DNA of 64,000 bases, from the NCBI GenBank assembly GCA_022821965.1, contig JAJECN010000026.1, positions 28,228 through 92,227 of the forward strand, given 5' to 3'. Numbering within the stretch: the first letter of the stretch is position 1; each line of letters begins with the position of its first letter. The notes beneath the pieces were generated by a model, which did no database searches, was not told the origin of the DNA, and saw nothing but the letters and a program-made list of their open reading frames with translations. This document shows positions 17,470 to 28,939 of this stretch, piece by piece. The translations under genes and the position numbers were made by a program. The DNA comes from Candidatus Poribacteria bacterium. GTDB taxonomy: Bacteria; Poribacteria; WGA-4E; WGA-3G.

Positions 17470-20460
17470 GTGCAGACGTATACAGAACAGAATTTTGAGG
17501 ACCACATCGAAGAACACCTGAATCAGTCGGGCTACCGGTCATTACAATCTTCCCATTATAATAAATCCCGCTGCCTGATATCCAATGAGACACTACGGTT
17601 TATTCAGATGACGCAACTGCCGGAGTATCAGAAATTGGAACGCCAGTACGACGCGGATACACCAGATAAACTCCTTGATCGTGTGAGCAGAGAGATTAAA
17701 AATCGCGGGGTATTGGACGTGCTTCGGAAAGGCGTTAGGGATAGAGGTTGTCATTTTAAACTGACCTACTTCCTGCCATCAAGTGGCATGAACCCCGATC
17801 ACCAGCAGCTCTATGCACAGAACCGATTCTCCCTCATCCGACAGTTAAAGTATTCAGAGAAGAACGAGAAATCGCTCGATATGACCTTGTTTCTCAACGG
17901 GTTGCCATTGGTGACAATGGAACTGAAAAACAGCCTCACGGGTCAGGTGGTAACGGATGCTGAAAAACAGTATAGGACAAGTCGGGATTCGAGGGAGCCG
18001 TTGTTCCAATTCAAGCGGTCTCTGGTGCACTTTGCGGTGGGCAATGAGAAGGTTTCCATGACAACGCACTTGCAGCGTGGCAAGACACGTTTCTTTCCGT
18101 TCAACAAGGGTATTGAAAACCCCGTAAATCCAGAAGGGCACAAAACCGCCTATCTTTGGGAGGACATCCTACAGCCCGATAACCTGATGGCGTTAATCAA
18201 CAACTTTATCCATGAGCAGGAGACCACAGAGAAGGTCTACGATCCCAAAACTAAGATGGTGAAAGATGAGAAGCACCGCGTGCTCATTTTCCCGCGATAC
18301 CATCAATTGGATGTGATTCATGAATTGAAAACGACTATTGTGGAGGAAGGGGTTGGGCATAACTACCTTATCCAACACACCACAGGGAGCGGAAAATCGA
18401 ACTCCATCGCGTGGTTGGCACACCTGCTAACGCATCTGTACCGCTCTCCGAAGGATACCAATCGAATTTTCGACTCCATCATCGTTGTGACGGATCGGCG
18501 CGTGCTTGACAAGCAGCTGCAGGACACAATCAAACAGGTGGAACAGGTTGACGGTGTGGTGCATGCCGTTGATCAAACCTCAGCACAACTCAGAGGTTTC
18601 TTCGAATCCGGCAAAGACATCATCATCTCAACGATTCAGAAGTTCAGCATGATTGCTAAGGAAATTGGCAAACTCAAAAGTAAGACCTTCGCCGTGATTA
18701 TTGACGAAGCGCACTCCTCGCAGAGCGGTGAATCGGCGAGAAATCTCAGAACTTCGCTCTCGAAGGGGATTGAGGATGGAGTAGGCGAAGATTATGCCGA
18801 CGAGGTATCCGATATAGACGCTCGGATTATTGCGGAGATAGAACAACGCAGAATGCAGGATCATATCTCCTATTTCGGTTTCAGCGGCACCCCGAAAAAC
18901 AAGACATTAGAACTCTTTGGACGGAAGGACGAAGACGGGAAATTTATCCCCTTCCATGTCTATTCGATGCGCCAGAGTATCAGTGAAGGCTTTACACTGG
19001 ACGTACTGCAGAACTACACCACCTTTAAGAGGTACTTCCAACTGGTTAAAAGTGTGCCAGAGGATAGAGAGTACGAGAAGGCGCGGACGCTCCGAGCATT
19101 GACCAATTACGTTGACCAGCAACCCCACAGCATTGAGACGAAGACCAAGATTATGCTGGAACACTTCATCGAACACACTGCAAAGACGATCGAAGGGAAG
19201 GGGCGGGCGATGTTGGTTACGCCGTCCCGATTGCACTGCGTCAGATACAAGCAGGCGTTTGATCGGCAGATGAAGGAAATGGGACTTCCCTACGGGTGTT
19301 TGGTAGCGTTCAGCGACACAGTGCACGACACCGATAACGGGCAGGACTACACAGAAAACGGGATGAATGCGTTGCCACCAAGCACTTCCATTGCGGACAG
19401 TTTCAAGAGTCCTGAGTACCGAATTCTAATTGTCGCGAGCAAGTTCCAAACGGGTTTCGATGAACCGCTGCTACAGACGATGTACGTTGATAAGCGATTG
19501 GACGGGCTGCAATGTGTCCAGACCCTGAGTCGTCTGAACCGCGTCACCACCGGTAAAACGGACACACTCGTGCTTGACTTTGTGAATGAACCGGAGCAGA
19601 TACAGGAAGCTTTTCAGGAGTACTATCAGACCACGATGCTCGCGGAGGAGACTGACCCGAATCGGCTGTATGACCTACAGAGCCAGTTGGAGGATTTTGA
19701 TCTCTATGATGAAGGGACCATTAATCAATTCTGTTTTATCTTTTATGACTCTGAACAACCTGACGAACTTCTACAAGGCGTTCTTGATGGTGTTGTTGAG
19801 CGGTGGGCAGATCTTGAAACAGATGACAAGGAGAAGTTTCGTTCTACTTTACAAAGTTATATTCGGCTCTATGGGTACATCTCACAGTTGATAACCTTCA
19901 CCGATGTGGCGTTGGAAAAGTTGTATATCTTCGGTCGCAGTCTCAACAAGAAGCTGCCGAAACGGGATCACCCCGACTTACAAGATGTTTTGGCATCTGT
20001 GGACTTGGATTCGTTTCGTGTACAGAGAACCCATGAGGAGCTACAACTCTCCCTTGCAGAAAAAGATAGCGAGGTCGAAGGGTTTGGCAGCGATGTCGCT
20101 ATCCGCAGGGACCCTGAGCAGGATTTCCTCTCCAATATCCTTGATGCCCTGAACAGTGCCCATCACATAGATTTCACACCGGAAGATAAGGTTGATATTG
20201 AGACCATTCACCGAAAGGTGCACGAAAACGAAGAACTGCGACAGGTAATCAACGGAGATAATTCAGAAACTAACAAAAGACGTAAGTTTGATGATGTAAT
20301 TGATGACATTCTATTGAGTTTCGTCAATAGCAAACTCGAGCTCTACACGAAATTATCACAACCGGAGATCAAGGCAGATCTCACGCGTCAACTCTATCAA
20401 GCCTATCGTGAGCAACCGTCCGCTTCTGTAGAATCGACCTCCCAGTCGCGATCTTCCTAA
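17470..20460 (+). CDS. hsdR: Type I restriction endonuclease subunit HsdR
   Basis: A 996-residue protein when started at the GTG at 17470, which has GAGG nine bases upstream; a longer TTG start at 17392 lacks a ribosome site. The N-terminal nuclease domain shows D137 and E151-L-K153 (MELKNS). The SF2 motor has Walker A TTGSGKS (306-312), DEAH at 412-415 and FGFSGTPKN, followed by a helicase domain with KFQTGFDEPL and LSRLNRV, and a helical C-terminus. HsdR translocates DNA by ATP hydrolysis and cuts unmethylated DNA. It completes the hsdM-hsdS-hsdR set. Confidence 0.95.
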   Translation: MQTYTEQNFEDHIEEHLNQSGYRSLQSSHYNKSRCLISNETLRFIQMTQLPEYQKLERQYDADTPDKLLDRVSREIKNRGVLDVLRKGVRDRGCHFKLTYFLPSSGMNPDHQQLYAQNRFSLIRQLKYSEKNEKSLDMTLFLNGLPLVTMELKNSLTGQVVTDAEKQYRTSRDSREPLFQFKRSLVHFAVGNEKVSMTTHLQRGKTRFFPFNKGIENPVNPEGHKTAYLWEDILQPDNLMALINNFIHEQETTEKVYDPKTKMVKDEKHRVLIFPRYHQLDVIHELKTTIVEEGVGHNYLIQHTTGSGKSNSIAWLAHLLTHLYRSPKDTNRIFDSIIVVTDRRVLDKQLQDTIKQVEQVDGVVHAVDQTSAQLRGFFESGKDIIISTIQKFSMIAKEIGKLKSKTFAVIIDEAHSSQSGESARNLRTSLSKGIEDGVGEDYADEVSDIDARIIAEIEQRRMQDHISYFGFSGTPKNKTLELFGRKDEDGKFIPFHVYSMRQSISEGFTLDVLQNYTTFKRYFQLVKSVPEDREYEKARTLRALTNYVDQQPHSIETKTKIMLEHFIEHTAKTIEGKGRAMLVTPSRLHCVRYKQAFDRQMKEMGLPYGCLVAFSDTVHDTDNGQDYTENGMNALPPSTSIADSFKSPEYRILIVASKFQTGFDEPLLQTMYVDKRLDGLQCVQTLSRLNRVTTGKTDTLVLDFVNEPEQIQEAFQEYYQTTMLAEETDPNRLYDLQSQLEDFDLYDEGTINQFCFIFYDSEQPDELLQGVLDGVVERWADLETDDKEKFRSTLQSYIRLYGYISQLITFTDVALEKLYIFGRSLNKKLPKRDHPDLQDVLASVDLDSFRVQRTHEELQLSLAEKDSEVEGFGSDVAIRRDPEQDFLSNILDALNSAHHIDFTPEDKVDIETIHRKVHENEELRQVINGDNSETNKRRKFDDVIDDILLSFVNSKLELYTKLSQPEIKADLTRQLYQAYREQPSASVESTSQSRSS

Positions 20461-20504
20461 CTCCGATGACCGCTATTCTTCTGACCGAATGATTCAATCT
20501 TCCC

Positions 20505-20533
20505 TTGACCTTTTTTACCAAATACTCTATGAT
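20505..20533 (+). promoter_or_regulatory. Sigma70-type promoter for hflK-hflC
   Basis: TTGACC and TATGAT with a 17-bp spacer, 76 bp before the preferred hflK start. It excludes the longer open frame that begins at 20505. Confidence 0.6.
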
Positions 20534-20609
20534 TGTAAGCGTTTATTGCAGCATCAAAATAGAGTGTATTTCTTTAAAAATATCAGAAAAGAAAAAAGGA
20601 GAAAATCTT

Positions 20610-21578
20610 GTGCAAGACCTCCAAGATTTGATTACACAGCAACCCTACACGCGTCTCATCACACCCAAACGGATTTTGTTTGTGATTCTCGGTGTGATAG
20701 TCTTAGCGTGCTTAGCGACAAGTTTTTATACGGTTGAGGCGGACGAGATCGCTGTTGTGCTGATGTTCGGCAAATCCGTCCGACAAGCCGAACCCGGACT
20801 CCACTTCAAGCTGCCGCTCGGTATTGAGAGGGCGATTAACGTGCCTGTCCGCAAAGTCTTCAAAGAAGAATTCGGTTTTCGGACGCTGAGAGCCGGGGTT
20901 CGGACGCAGTATGACACCCGCGACTATTCGGAGGAATCCCTCTTACTGTCGGGAGATCTAAGTATCGCTGATGTCGAATGGGTAGTTCAGTATAAAATTA
21001 AAGATCCGAAAATGTTCCTGTTCTTTGTGAGGAATCCGCAACGGGCTTTGCGGGACCTTTCAGAATCGGTAATGAGTCGGGTCGTAGGCGATCGGACTGT
21101 TACCGAAGTGTTGACTATCGGTCGTATTGAAATCGCGGCAGAAGTTGAAGAACATCTCCAACGATTGTTGGATCTCTACCAAACCGGATTAGATGTGGCA
21201 ACCGTGACCTTGCAGGATGTGAATCCACCGGAAACCGTGAAGTCCGCTTTTAACGCCGTTAACGAGGCGAAACAGGAGAAAGAGCGGTTAATCAACGAGG
21301 CGTGGCGCGATTACAACCAATCCGTTCCAAAAGCGAAAGGCGTGGCGGCACAGCGAATTTCGGAGGCACAAGGGTACGCACTGAAGCGAGTGAACGAAGC
21401 ACAGGGTGATGCTGACCGGTTCAAAGCCATTCGCACGGAATATCAAAAAGCGAAAGAGGTTACCCGTCGCCGACTCTATCTCGAAGCGATGCGAGAAGTG
21501 TTGCCACAGGTGAAAGAGATTTATGTCATTGACGGTAAAGCCAACGCACCTATCCCACTTTTGCAACTCAAAGAATAA
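20610..21578 (+). CDS. hflK: FtsH protease modulator HflK (SPFH/band 7)
   Basis: A 322-residue protein from a GTG with AAGGAG eight bases upstream. A single membrane segment (ILFVILGVIVLACLATSFY, about residues 20-40) precedes an SPFH domain starting VEADEIAVVLMFGK and EPGLHFKLPLGIE, the usual HflK opening. A long charged helix (about 220-290, NEAKQEKERLINEA) follows. HflK and HflC form a periplasmic cage around FtsH and limit its access to membrane substrates. It is followed by hflC after a 168-bp gap without a gene. Confidence 0.88.
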   Translation: MQDLQDLITQQPYTRLITPKRILFVILGVIVLACLATSFYTVEADEIAVVLMFGKSVRQAEPGLHFKLPLGIERAINVPVRKVFKEEFGFRTLRAGVRTQYDTRDYSEESLLLSGDLSIADVEWVVQYKIKDPKMFLFFVRNPQRALRDLSESVMSRVVGDRTVTEVLTIGRIEIAAEVEEHLQRLLDLYQTGLDVATVTLQDVNPPETVKSAFNAVNEAKQEKERLINEAWRDYNQSVPKAKGVAAQRISEAQGYALKRVNEAQGDADRFKAIRTEYQKAKEVTRRRLYLEAMREVLPQVKEIYVIDGKANAPIPLLQLKE

Positions 21579-21746
21579 AAACGGTAAGGAAAAATTAGAA
21601 GTCGGTGAAGAGGTGTTCGTCTCACAAAAGTTTCCTTTTAAGAGGTCATTGAGACCCGTAGCCCGTAATGCAATGAAGGGCGGATATACGAAGAAACAGG
21701 TTATTCTTCAAACCCGCCTAATCAAACCGCAAGGAAAATTAAAATC

Positions 21747-22709
21747 ATGAAGTCGAAAATAGTTCTCATTCCCTTAATTGTTGTTATAGTTCTGGTGGTG
21801 CTGGTTGCGTCAGGAGTGTTCTATACCGTCTATGAAGGCGAACAGGTCATCATTACTGAGTTTGGTCGTCCTATTGGGCAACCGATCGTCACCGCTGGAT
21901 TGAAAGTAAAAACACCCTTTATTCAGCAGGTGCACCGCTTTGAAAAGCGGGTGCTTGAATGGGATGGATCGCCTAACCAGATTCCAACAAAGGACAAGAG
22001 ATTCATCTGGTTGGATACTACGGCGCGGTGGCGTATTACAGATGCACTCAAATTCTATCAAGCACTCGGCACAGAACAATTCGCACAGTCCCGCTTGGAT
22101 GACATTATTGATTCCGCAGCACGGGATTTAGTTACAGCACAACTCTTGATTGAAGTCGTGCGGGATTCAAATCGGGTCTTAACCCTGGATCTGGAAGTCC
22201 TTGAAGGTGAGGAGGGACAGACAGGTGAACCCTTGGAGGAGATTCAGATTGGCAGGGAACGGATTACACGCATGATCCTTGAGAAGGTACAAGAGACCGT
22301 TCCGCAATTCGGCATTGAACTCGTCGATGTTCAGATAAAACGGATCAACTATGTGGACGAGGTACGAAAGAAAGTCTTTGACCAAATGATTTCGGAGCGT
22401 CAACGTATCTCTGAGAAGTACAAATCGGAGGGTGAAGGTGAAGCCGCTGACATCATGGGGCAGAAACAGAAAGAGTTAGAGCGGATCCAATCGGAAGCGT
22501 ATAAGGAGGCAGAACAGATTAAGGGAGATGCAGACGCACAAGCCATCCAAATCTATGCGGAAGCACACGGTCAGGATCCGGAGTTTTTCGCCTTTATTCA
22601 GACCTTAGAGACGTACCGCCAGACGGTAGGCGAGAGTACGAAACTCATTTTGACAACGGATAGCGACCTCTATCGGTATCTCAAAAGCAGTAATGTCCTC
22701 GGGCGTTGA
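21747..22709 (+). CDS. hflC: FtsH protease modulator HflC (SPFH/band 7)
   Basis: A 320-residue partner of HflK. The N-terminal membrane segment (IPLIVVIVLVVLVASGVFY) is followed by VYEGEQVIITEFGRP and GLKVKTPFIQQVHRFEKR, the signature start of HflC. DKRFIWLDTTARWRI and the C-terminal helix MISERQRISEKYKSEGEGEA also match. The C-terminus FFAFIQTLETYRQ is the conserved tail. The ATG is preceded by AAGGA. It acts with HflK at the inner membrane. Confidence 0.9.
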   Translation: MKSKIVLIPLIVVIVLVVLVASGVFYTVYEGEQVIITEFGRPIGQPIVTAGLKVKTPFIQQVHRFEKRVLEWDGSPNQIPTKDKRFIWLDTTARWRITDALKFYQALGTEQFAQSRLDDIIDSAARDLVTAQLLIEVVRDSNRVLTLDLEVLEGEEGQTGEPLEEIQIGRERITRMILEKVQETVPQFGIELVDVQIKRINYVDEVRKKVFDQMISERQRISEKYKSEGEGEAADIMGQKQKELERIQSEAYKEAEQIKGDADAQAIQIYAEAHGQDPEFFAFIQTLETYRQTVGESTKLILTTDSDLYRYLKSSNVLGR

Positions 22710-22742
22710 TTTCCAGTTGTTGGTAGGTTTGGAGACTGAAAC

Positions 22743-23273
22743 ATGAGACGAATTCGCTATAGTGTCGCTATGAGCCTGGATGGCTACATCGCTGGACCCG
22801 ATGGGGAGTTCGACTGGATTCTCATGGACCCCGATTTTGACTTTGTCGGAATGTCTGAACAGTTTGACACCTATCTGCTCGGCAGACGGACGTTTGAGGT
22901 CACGCGCAGTCATGGACAAGGAGCGATGCCCGGGGTCCGAACGTTTGTATTCTCACGAACGTTACAGCAGAGCGACTACGACGATGTCACCATCGTCGGT
23001 GAGAACTGGAGACAGGTCGTCCAGTCGCTCCGCGAGGAAGAGGGAAAGGACCTCTGGTTGTTCGGGGGCGGATCCCTGTTTCGTAGCTTCGCCGAAGAAG
23101 GGTTCGTTGACACGGTGGAGGTCGCCGTAATTCCAGTCATCCTCGGAGGAGGTATCCCCCTCATTGCTGAACCAAGCGGACGAATCTCGCTGACGTTGAA
23201 GGAGCACACGGTGTACGAGAAGACCGGCATCGTTGGGTTGGTATATGCTGTGAACAGTGCCACTCAGTCATGA
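22743..23273 (+). CDS. Dihydrofolate reductase-like protein (RibD C-terminal domain)
   Basis: A 176-residue single-domain protein. MSLDGYIAGPDGEFDWI is the classic opening of the RibD_C/YyaP group, and YLLGRRTFEVTR and LWLFGGGSLFRSF are the NADPH-binding parts. The family includes reductases of uncertain substrate, distinct from folate-dependent DHFR. Its stop overlaps the ATG of the next gene (ATGA), so it is translationally coupled to a DUF6785 membrane protein; the meaning of that link is not known. Confidence 0.82.
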   Translation: MRRIRYSVAMSLDGYIAGPDGEFDWILMDPDFDFVGMSEQFDTYLLGRRTFEVTRSHGQGAMPGVRTFVFSRTLQQSDYDDVTIVGENWRQVVQSLREEEGKDLWLFGGGSLFRSFAEEGFVDTVEVAVIPVILGGGIPLIAEPSGRISLTLKEHTVYEKTGIVGLVYAVNSATQS

Positions 23274-25159
23274 AACGTCAGCTCTCTCCTCTCAGTTTGA
23301 AAGCGGTTTGCATCGGGCTATTGCTGATTCCGCTGAATGCGATGTGGCAGATGATGGGACTGCGCTGGGACATCGCACACATGTCGATGATCTCCCTGCT
23401 CTATAACACGATCACGCTGCTGTTCGCACTGACAATCGTAAACCGATTCACGAAAAAAATCTCGCCGCAACTCTCTCTTTCCACCGCTGAACTCCTAACA
23501 ATTTATGTGATGCTGTGCCTCTCGACGGCTATCGGTGGGCACATGTGCGTGCAGATTCTCCTCCCGATTATTAGTTACGCCTTCGCCTATGCAACGCCGG
23601 AGAACGATTGGCAATCCTTGTTCTGGCATTATATCCCGTCATGGACCTCGGTGACCGATAAGCGCGGACTCGCAAACTTTTTCGACGGTGGTTCTACGTT
23701 CTATCCACACTTGGAGGCATGGAGCACCCCGTTGTTGTGGTGGGGGCTCTTTCTCGCAGCACTGTTCTCGGTGATGTTCAGTATCAACTTCATTTTCCGA
23801 AGGCAGTGGACCGAAAATGAGAAGTTAAGTTACCCGTTGATCCAATTGCCACTGGCGATGGCGAATCCGAGGAGCGGATTTTTCCGCAGCAAAGCGATGT
23901 GGATTGGGTTCGCAGTTGCCGCTGGTATCGATCTCCTCAACGGGGTTAATTACCTGTTCCCGCAAGTGCCGCGACTCAGTGGTATCCGCGCTTATGACAT
24001 TGCCGATTTCTTTACCGCCCGTCCCTGGAACGCGATTACGTGGTTCCCGATTGGCATTTATCCATTTGCCGTTGGATTGGCATTTTTCATGCCGTTGGAG
24101 TTGTCGTTTTCCTGTTGGTTCTTTTATCTGTATTGGCAAGCACTCCGTGTGTTAGGCAGTGCGGTTGGTCTATCAGCACCCTTCCCGTATGCCGCGGAGC
24201 AATCCTTCGGGGCATATCTCGGTATCGGTATCATTGCGGTGTGGAGTGCGCGCCGATACTTGGCACAAATTTTACGTAGATTGTTTAGTACGCAATCTAC
24301 ACGCACTGATAGCGATGAACCAATCTCGTACCGTGCAGCAGTGGTGTGGATGCTGGTAAGTATTGTGTTCCTCATTGGGTTCTGCTATAAACTTGGAATG
24401 TCGTTGTGGGTGATCGCGACCTTCTTCGGGCTTTTCTTCGGGTTGGCGACGGGGATTACGCGGATGCGCGCCGAACTCGGTTCACCCGTTCACGACCAGC
24501 ACTATGCCGGTCCCGACAGGATGATGTATTCGGTTTTTGGGGCGAAACAGCTCGGTGCGAGTAACCTAACGGGATTGGCGTATCTCTACTTTTTCAATCG
24601 TGCGTACGATTGTCTGTTGATGCCGCATCATCTTGAGGGGTTGAAGATAGCCGAGCGTGCCAGCATCGAAAACAAGACCTTCGCAAGGGCAGTGATCGTT
24701 GCTATCGGTGTCAGCATTGTCGCGACGATTTGGGCATATCTGCACGTCTCGTATCAGGACGGTGTTTATACAGCGTGGGCAGGCAGAGAAACGTTTAGTC
24801 GGCTCGGTAGAAGGTTGGTCCAACCGGCGGGTCCTGACACCGCTGTACTGAGTGCGGTTAGTGTCGGCACAATTGTCGCTGTGCTCTTGGCGTTTCTACG
24901 GGGACGGTGGATGTGGATGCCGTTCCATCCAGCAGGTTATGCCGTCACCAGCACCTTCACGATGAATTTCTTCTGGTTTTCGCTCCTCGTGAGTTTTCTA
25001 CTGAAGTGGATTATTATAAGACATGGTGGGATTGGTAGTTTTCGCAAGGCAGCCCCGTTTTTCCTCGGTCTCGTGTTGGGTGAGTTTGTCGTGACGACTT
25101 TTTGGGGGACGGTGGCGATTCTATTTCGTGTAGAGACGTATATAACGATTAATTTGTAG
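23270..25159 (+). CDS. Polytopic membrane protein, DUF6785/DUF6784 type
   Basis: A 629-residue protein with roughly a dozen hydrophobic segments. Family marks are LSTAELLTIYVMLCLSTAIG and TPENDWQSLFWHYIP near the start, RMRAELGSPVHDQHYAGPD in the middle, and WMPFHPAGYAVTS with GGIGSFRKAAPFFLGLVLGE at the end. These match two adjoining uncharacterised domains that I know as DUF6785 and DUF6784. No transport or enzyme activity is established. A close paralogue lies at 50973. It overlaps the reductase upstream by four bases. Confidence 0.75.
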   Translation: MKRQLSPLSLKAVCIGLLLIPLNAMWQMMGLRWDIAHMSMISLLYNTITLLFALTIVNRFTKKISPQLSLSTAELLTIYVMLCLSTAIGGHMCVQILLPIISYAFAYATPENDWQSLFWHYIPSWTSVTDKRGLANFFDGGSTFYPHLEAWSTPLLWWGLFLAALFSVMFSINFIFRRQWTENEKLSYPLIQLPLAMANPRSGFFRSKAMWIGFAVAAGIDLLNGVNYLFPQVPRLSGIRAYDIADFFTARPWNAITWFPIGIYPFAVGLAFFMPLELSFSCWFFYLYWQALRVLGSAVGLSAPFPYAAEQSFGAYLGIGIIAVWSARRYLAQILRRLFSTQSTRTDSDEPISYRAAVVWMLVSIVFLIGFCYKLGMSLWVIATFFGLFFGLATGITRMRAELGSPVHDQHYAGPDRMMYSVFGAKQLGASNLTGLAYLYFFNRAYDCLLMPHHLEGLKIAERASIENKTFARAVIVAIGVSIVATIWAYLHVSYQDGVYTAWAGRETFSRLGRRLVQPAGPDTAVLSAVSVGTIVAVLLAFLRGRWMWMPFHPAGYAVTSTFTMNFFWFSLLVSFLLKWIIIRHGGIGSFRKAAPFFLGLVLGEFVVTTFWGTVAILFRVETYITINL

Positions 25160-25206
25160 AAATCGGTTTTCAGTACGATTTTTCTGCGAAAAATCTTTCA
25201 GTTATT

Positions 25207-25260
25207 AGTTGTCAGTTAAGAGGTGTTCTGGTCAAAGAAACCTCTCTTTAACTGACAACT
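25207..25260. repeat. 13-bp inverted repeat between convergent genes
   Basis: AGTTGTCAGTTAA (25207-25219) is inverted at 25248-25260, and inner GAGG/CCTC bases extend the pairing. It lies between the DUF6785 gene and the Gfo/Idh gene. It may act as a bidirectional transcription stop, but lacks a T-tract; the flanking CTGACAAC units repeat nearby. Confidence 0.55.
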
Positions 25261-25288
25261 GCGTACTGACAACCGACAACTAAGGAAT

Positions 25289-26368
25289 CTAATCTATTTC
25301 CCATTCTTTCAGACCGAGGGGGACAGGGTCAGGACGCTCTATCGTGCTTTTGATGACAGTGTGTTCACCGGTTTCCGAGGATTTATCGAAGGCGAGCATT
25401 ACCTCCAGTACATGGTATGCCAAGTCACCGTTTGCGCGGTGCGTCCGTCCTGATTGGATTGCCGATACCATATCAATGACACCGATCATCCGAGCGTTGT
25501 TCGGGAAACGGATTTCTTCCTCTTCCCAATCACCACCCGCTGGGCAGACATTTACGGGGCCGCCAAATCCATTCGGATCGGGTACCGTCATTGAGCCTGT
25601 TTCACCGTAGATTTCGATGCAGGGCAAACGCTGTCGCCACATATCGAAACTCATGATTGTCGTGACAATCGTCCCATTTTCAAACTCCAACACGCCTGTT
25701 AGATGTGTTGTGATATGAACAGGAATTCGCATGCCGTTTACTGCTTGACTCGTTGCGGTGCGTTCCTCAAAGCCCTTGGTCGTAATCGCTGCGACACGCT
25801 TGACGGGTCCGAGGAGGTTGACGAGCGCAGTCATGTAGTAAGGTCCCATATCCAACATTGGACCGCCGCCGATGTCGTAAAAGAAAGCAGGATTCGGATG
25901 CCAACCTTCGGGTCCGTGTCCGCACATGAACGCGCTGCCTGCGATGGGTCTACCGATTTTTCCAGCATCCAGTGCCTGTCGCGATGTCTGGATTCCAGCA
26001 CCGAGGAAGGTATCTGGGGCAGAACCGACACGGAGTCCTTTTTCAGCGGCGGTCTCAATAAGTTTCTTCCCGGTCTCAATATCTACACCGAGGGGTTTCT
26101 CGCTATAGACGTGTTTGCCCGCTTCCAAGACTTGTAGTCCAACATCCACGTGCGCGCGCGGAATCGTGAGATTCACGACGAGTTCGATCTCAGGGTCTGC
26201 GAGCAATTCATCGACGGGGCAGGCATGGCAGTTGTATCTTTCGGCTTGTGCGTGTGCCGCTTCCATTCGGAGGTCTGCGCAGGCTTTGATTTCTAAGATG
26301 TCGGTTTTTCGTGCGCCTTCAAAGTAGGCACCGCTGATTGTGCCACAGCCAATAATTCCAATTTTCAT
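25289..26368 (-). CDS. Gfo/Idh/MocA family oxidoreductase
   Basis: A 359-residue NAD(P)-dependent dehydrogenase. The Rossmann motif IGIIGCGTISGAYF is at the N-terminus and the catalytic Lys-containing EKPLGVDIETGKKL near residue 95. The C-terminal alpha/beta domain has GGPMLDMGPYYMTALVNLLG, typical of sugar or inositol oxidoreductases. The exact substrate is unknown. It is the only gene on its strand between the DUF6785 gene and thiC. Poribacteria-like genomes carry many copies of this family. Confidence 0.88.
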   Translation of the reverse strand: MKIGIIGCGTISGAYFEGARKTDILEIKACADLRMEAAHAQAERYNCHACPVDELLADPEIELVVNLTIPRAHVDVGLQVLEAGKHVYSEKPLGVDIETGKKLIETAAEKGLRVGSAPDTFLGAGIQTSRQALDAGKIGRPIAGSAFMCGHGPEGWHPNPAFFYDIGGGPMLDMGPYYMTALVNLLGPVKRVAAITTKGFEERTATSQAVNGMRIPVHITTHLTGVLEFENGTIVTTIMSFDMWRQRLPCIEIYGETGSMTVPDPNGFGGPVNVCPAGGDWEEEEIRFPNNARMIGVIDMVSAIQSGRTHRANGDLAYHVLEVMLAFDKSSETGEHTVIKSTIERPDPVPLGLKEWEID

Positions 26369-26430
26369 GTATACTATTTGCCTTTCAGATGCTTATCACT
26401 TTCGATTCAATCTGACCTATATAACTCTCC

Positions 26431-26540
26431 GGTGCGGTTAGGAATGCAGATCGTAAATGTAAAGCATTCTCACTGCGAAGCAAATTTGGTTTCCGCGTGT
26501 GGGAGACCAAATTTGGGTGAGTACGCCGCAAAACCGCACC
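26431..26540. repeat. GGTGCGGTT/AACCGCACC inverted-repeat element
   Basis: Perfect 9-bp arms at 26431-26439 and 26532-26540 enclose 92 bp. Within it a second pair, CAAATTTGGT (26481-26490) and ACCAAATTTG (26506-26515), is a perfect 10-bp inverted repeat. It lies between thiC and the Gfo/Idh gene and may form nested hairpins. Related arms occur at 34213, 44770 and 60225. Confidence 0.6.
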
Positions 26541-26574
26541 TATCTTAGCTCAGGTCGGATCGTAATTCGTTCTG

Positions 26575-28587
<2,013 letters not shown>

Positions 28588-28667
28588 TCATTCTGCGGCG
28601 TGCCTTTTCACACCGTCTGTAATATGTTTCGTTTCAGTGAGAAAGGTAAGTCTCTATTCTGCTTAAC

Positions 28668-28696
28668 ATACTAACACAAACGCTACATTTTCGCAA
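28668..28696 (-). promoter_or_regulatory. Promoter-like site for thiC
   Basis: On the minus strand TTGCGA and TAGTAT with a 17-bp spacer, about 150 bp before the thiC start. Neither hexamer is perfect. Confidence 0.4.
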
Positions 28697-28811
28697 GTCG
28701 TATGAGAAAGGTATGGATGATTTTGAAGTCGAAAGAAGATTTCGGCGAAAATCGCCCATCAAGAAGAGCAACCTGCTGAATGACCCCAACACTTAATTTA
28801 TGAAAAAATAA

Positions 28812-28840
28812 TTGACAAACTATAGAGATATTGCTATGAT
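28812..28840 (+). promoter_or_regulatory. Sigma70-type promoter for malate synthase
   Basis: A consensus TTGACA and TATGAT with a 17-bp spacer, 99 bp before the ATG at 28940. Confidence 0.65.
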
Positions 28841-28939
28841 AAATGGCAACTCAGGCGGAATTGTTTGTCGGTGCAACGAAGCATCGGTTGACGGAGATCT
28901 AACACCTTAATAAAAGCACCTTGGAATGGAGAGAATAGC

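Noticed and set aside
20505..20609. Longer HflK start
   Set aside because: It begins inside the -35 of a good promoter; the GTG at 20610 has AAGGAG and fits the family.
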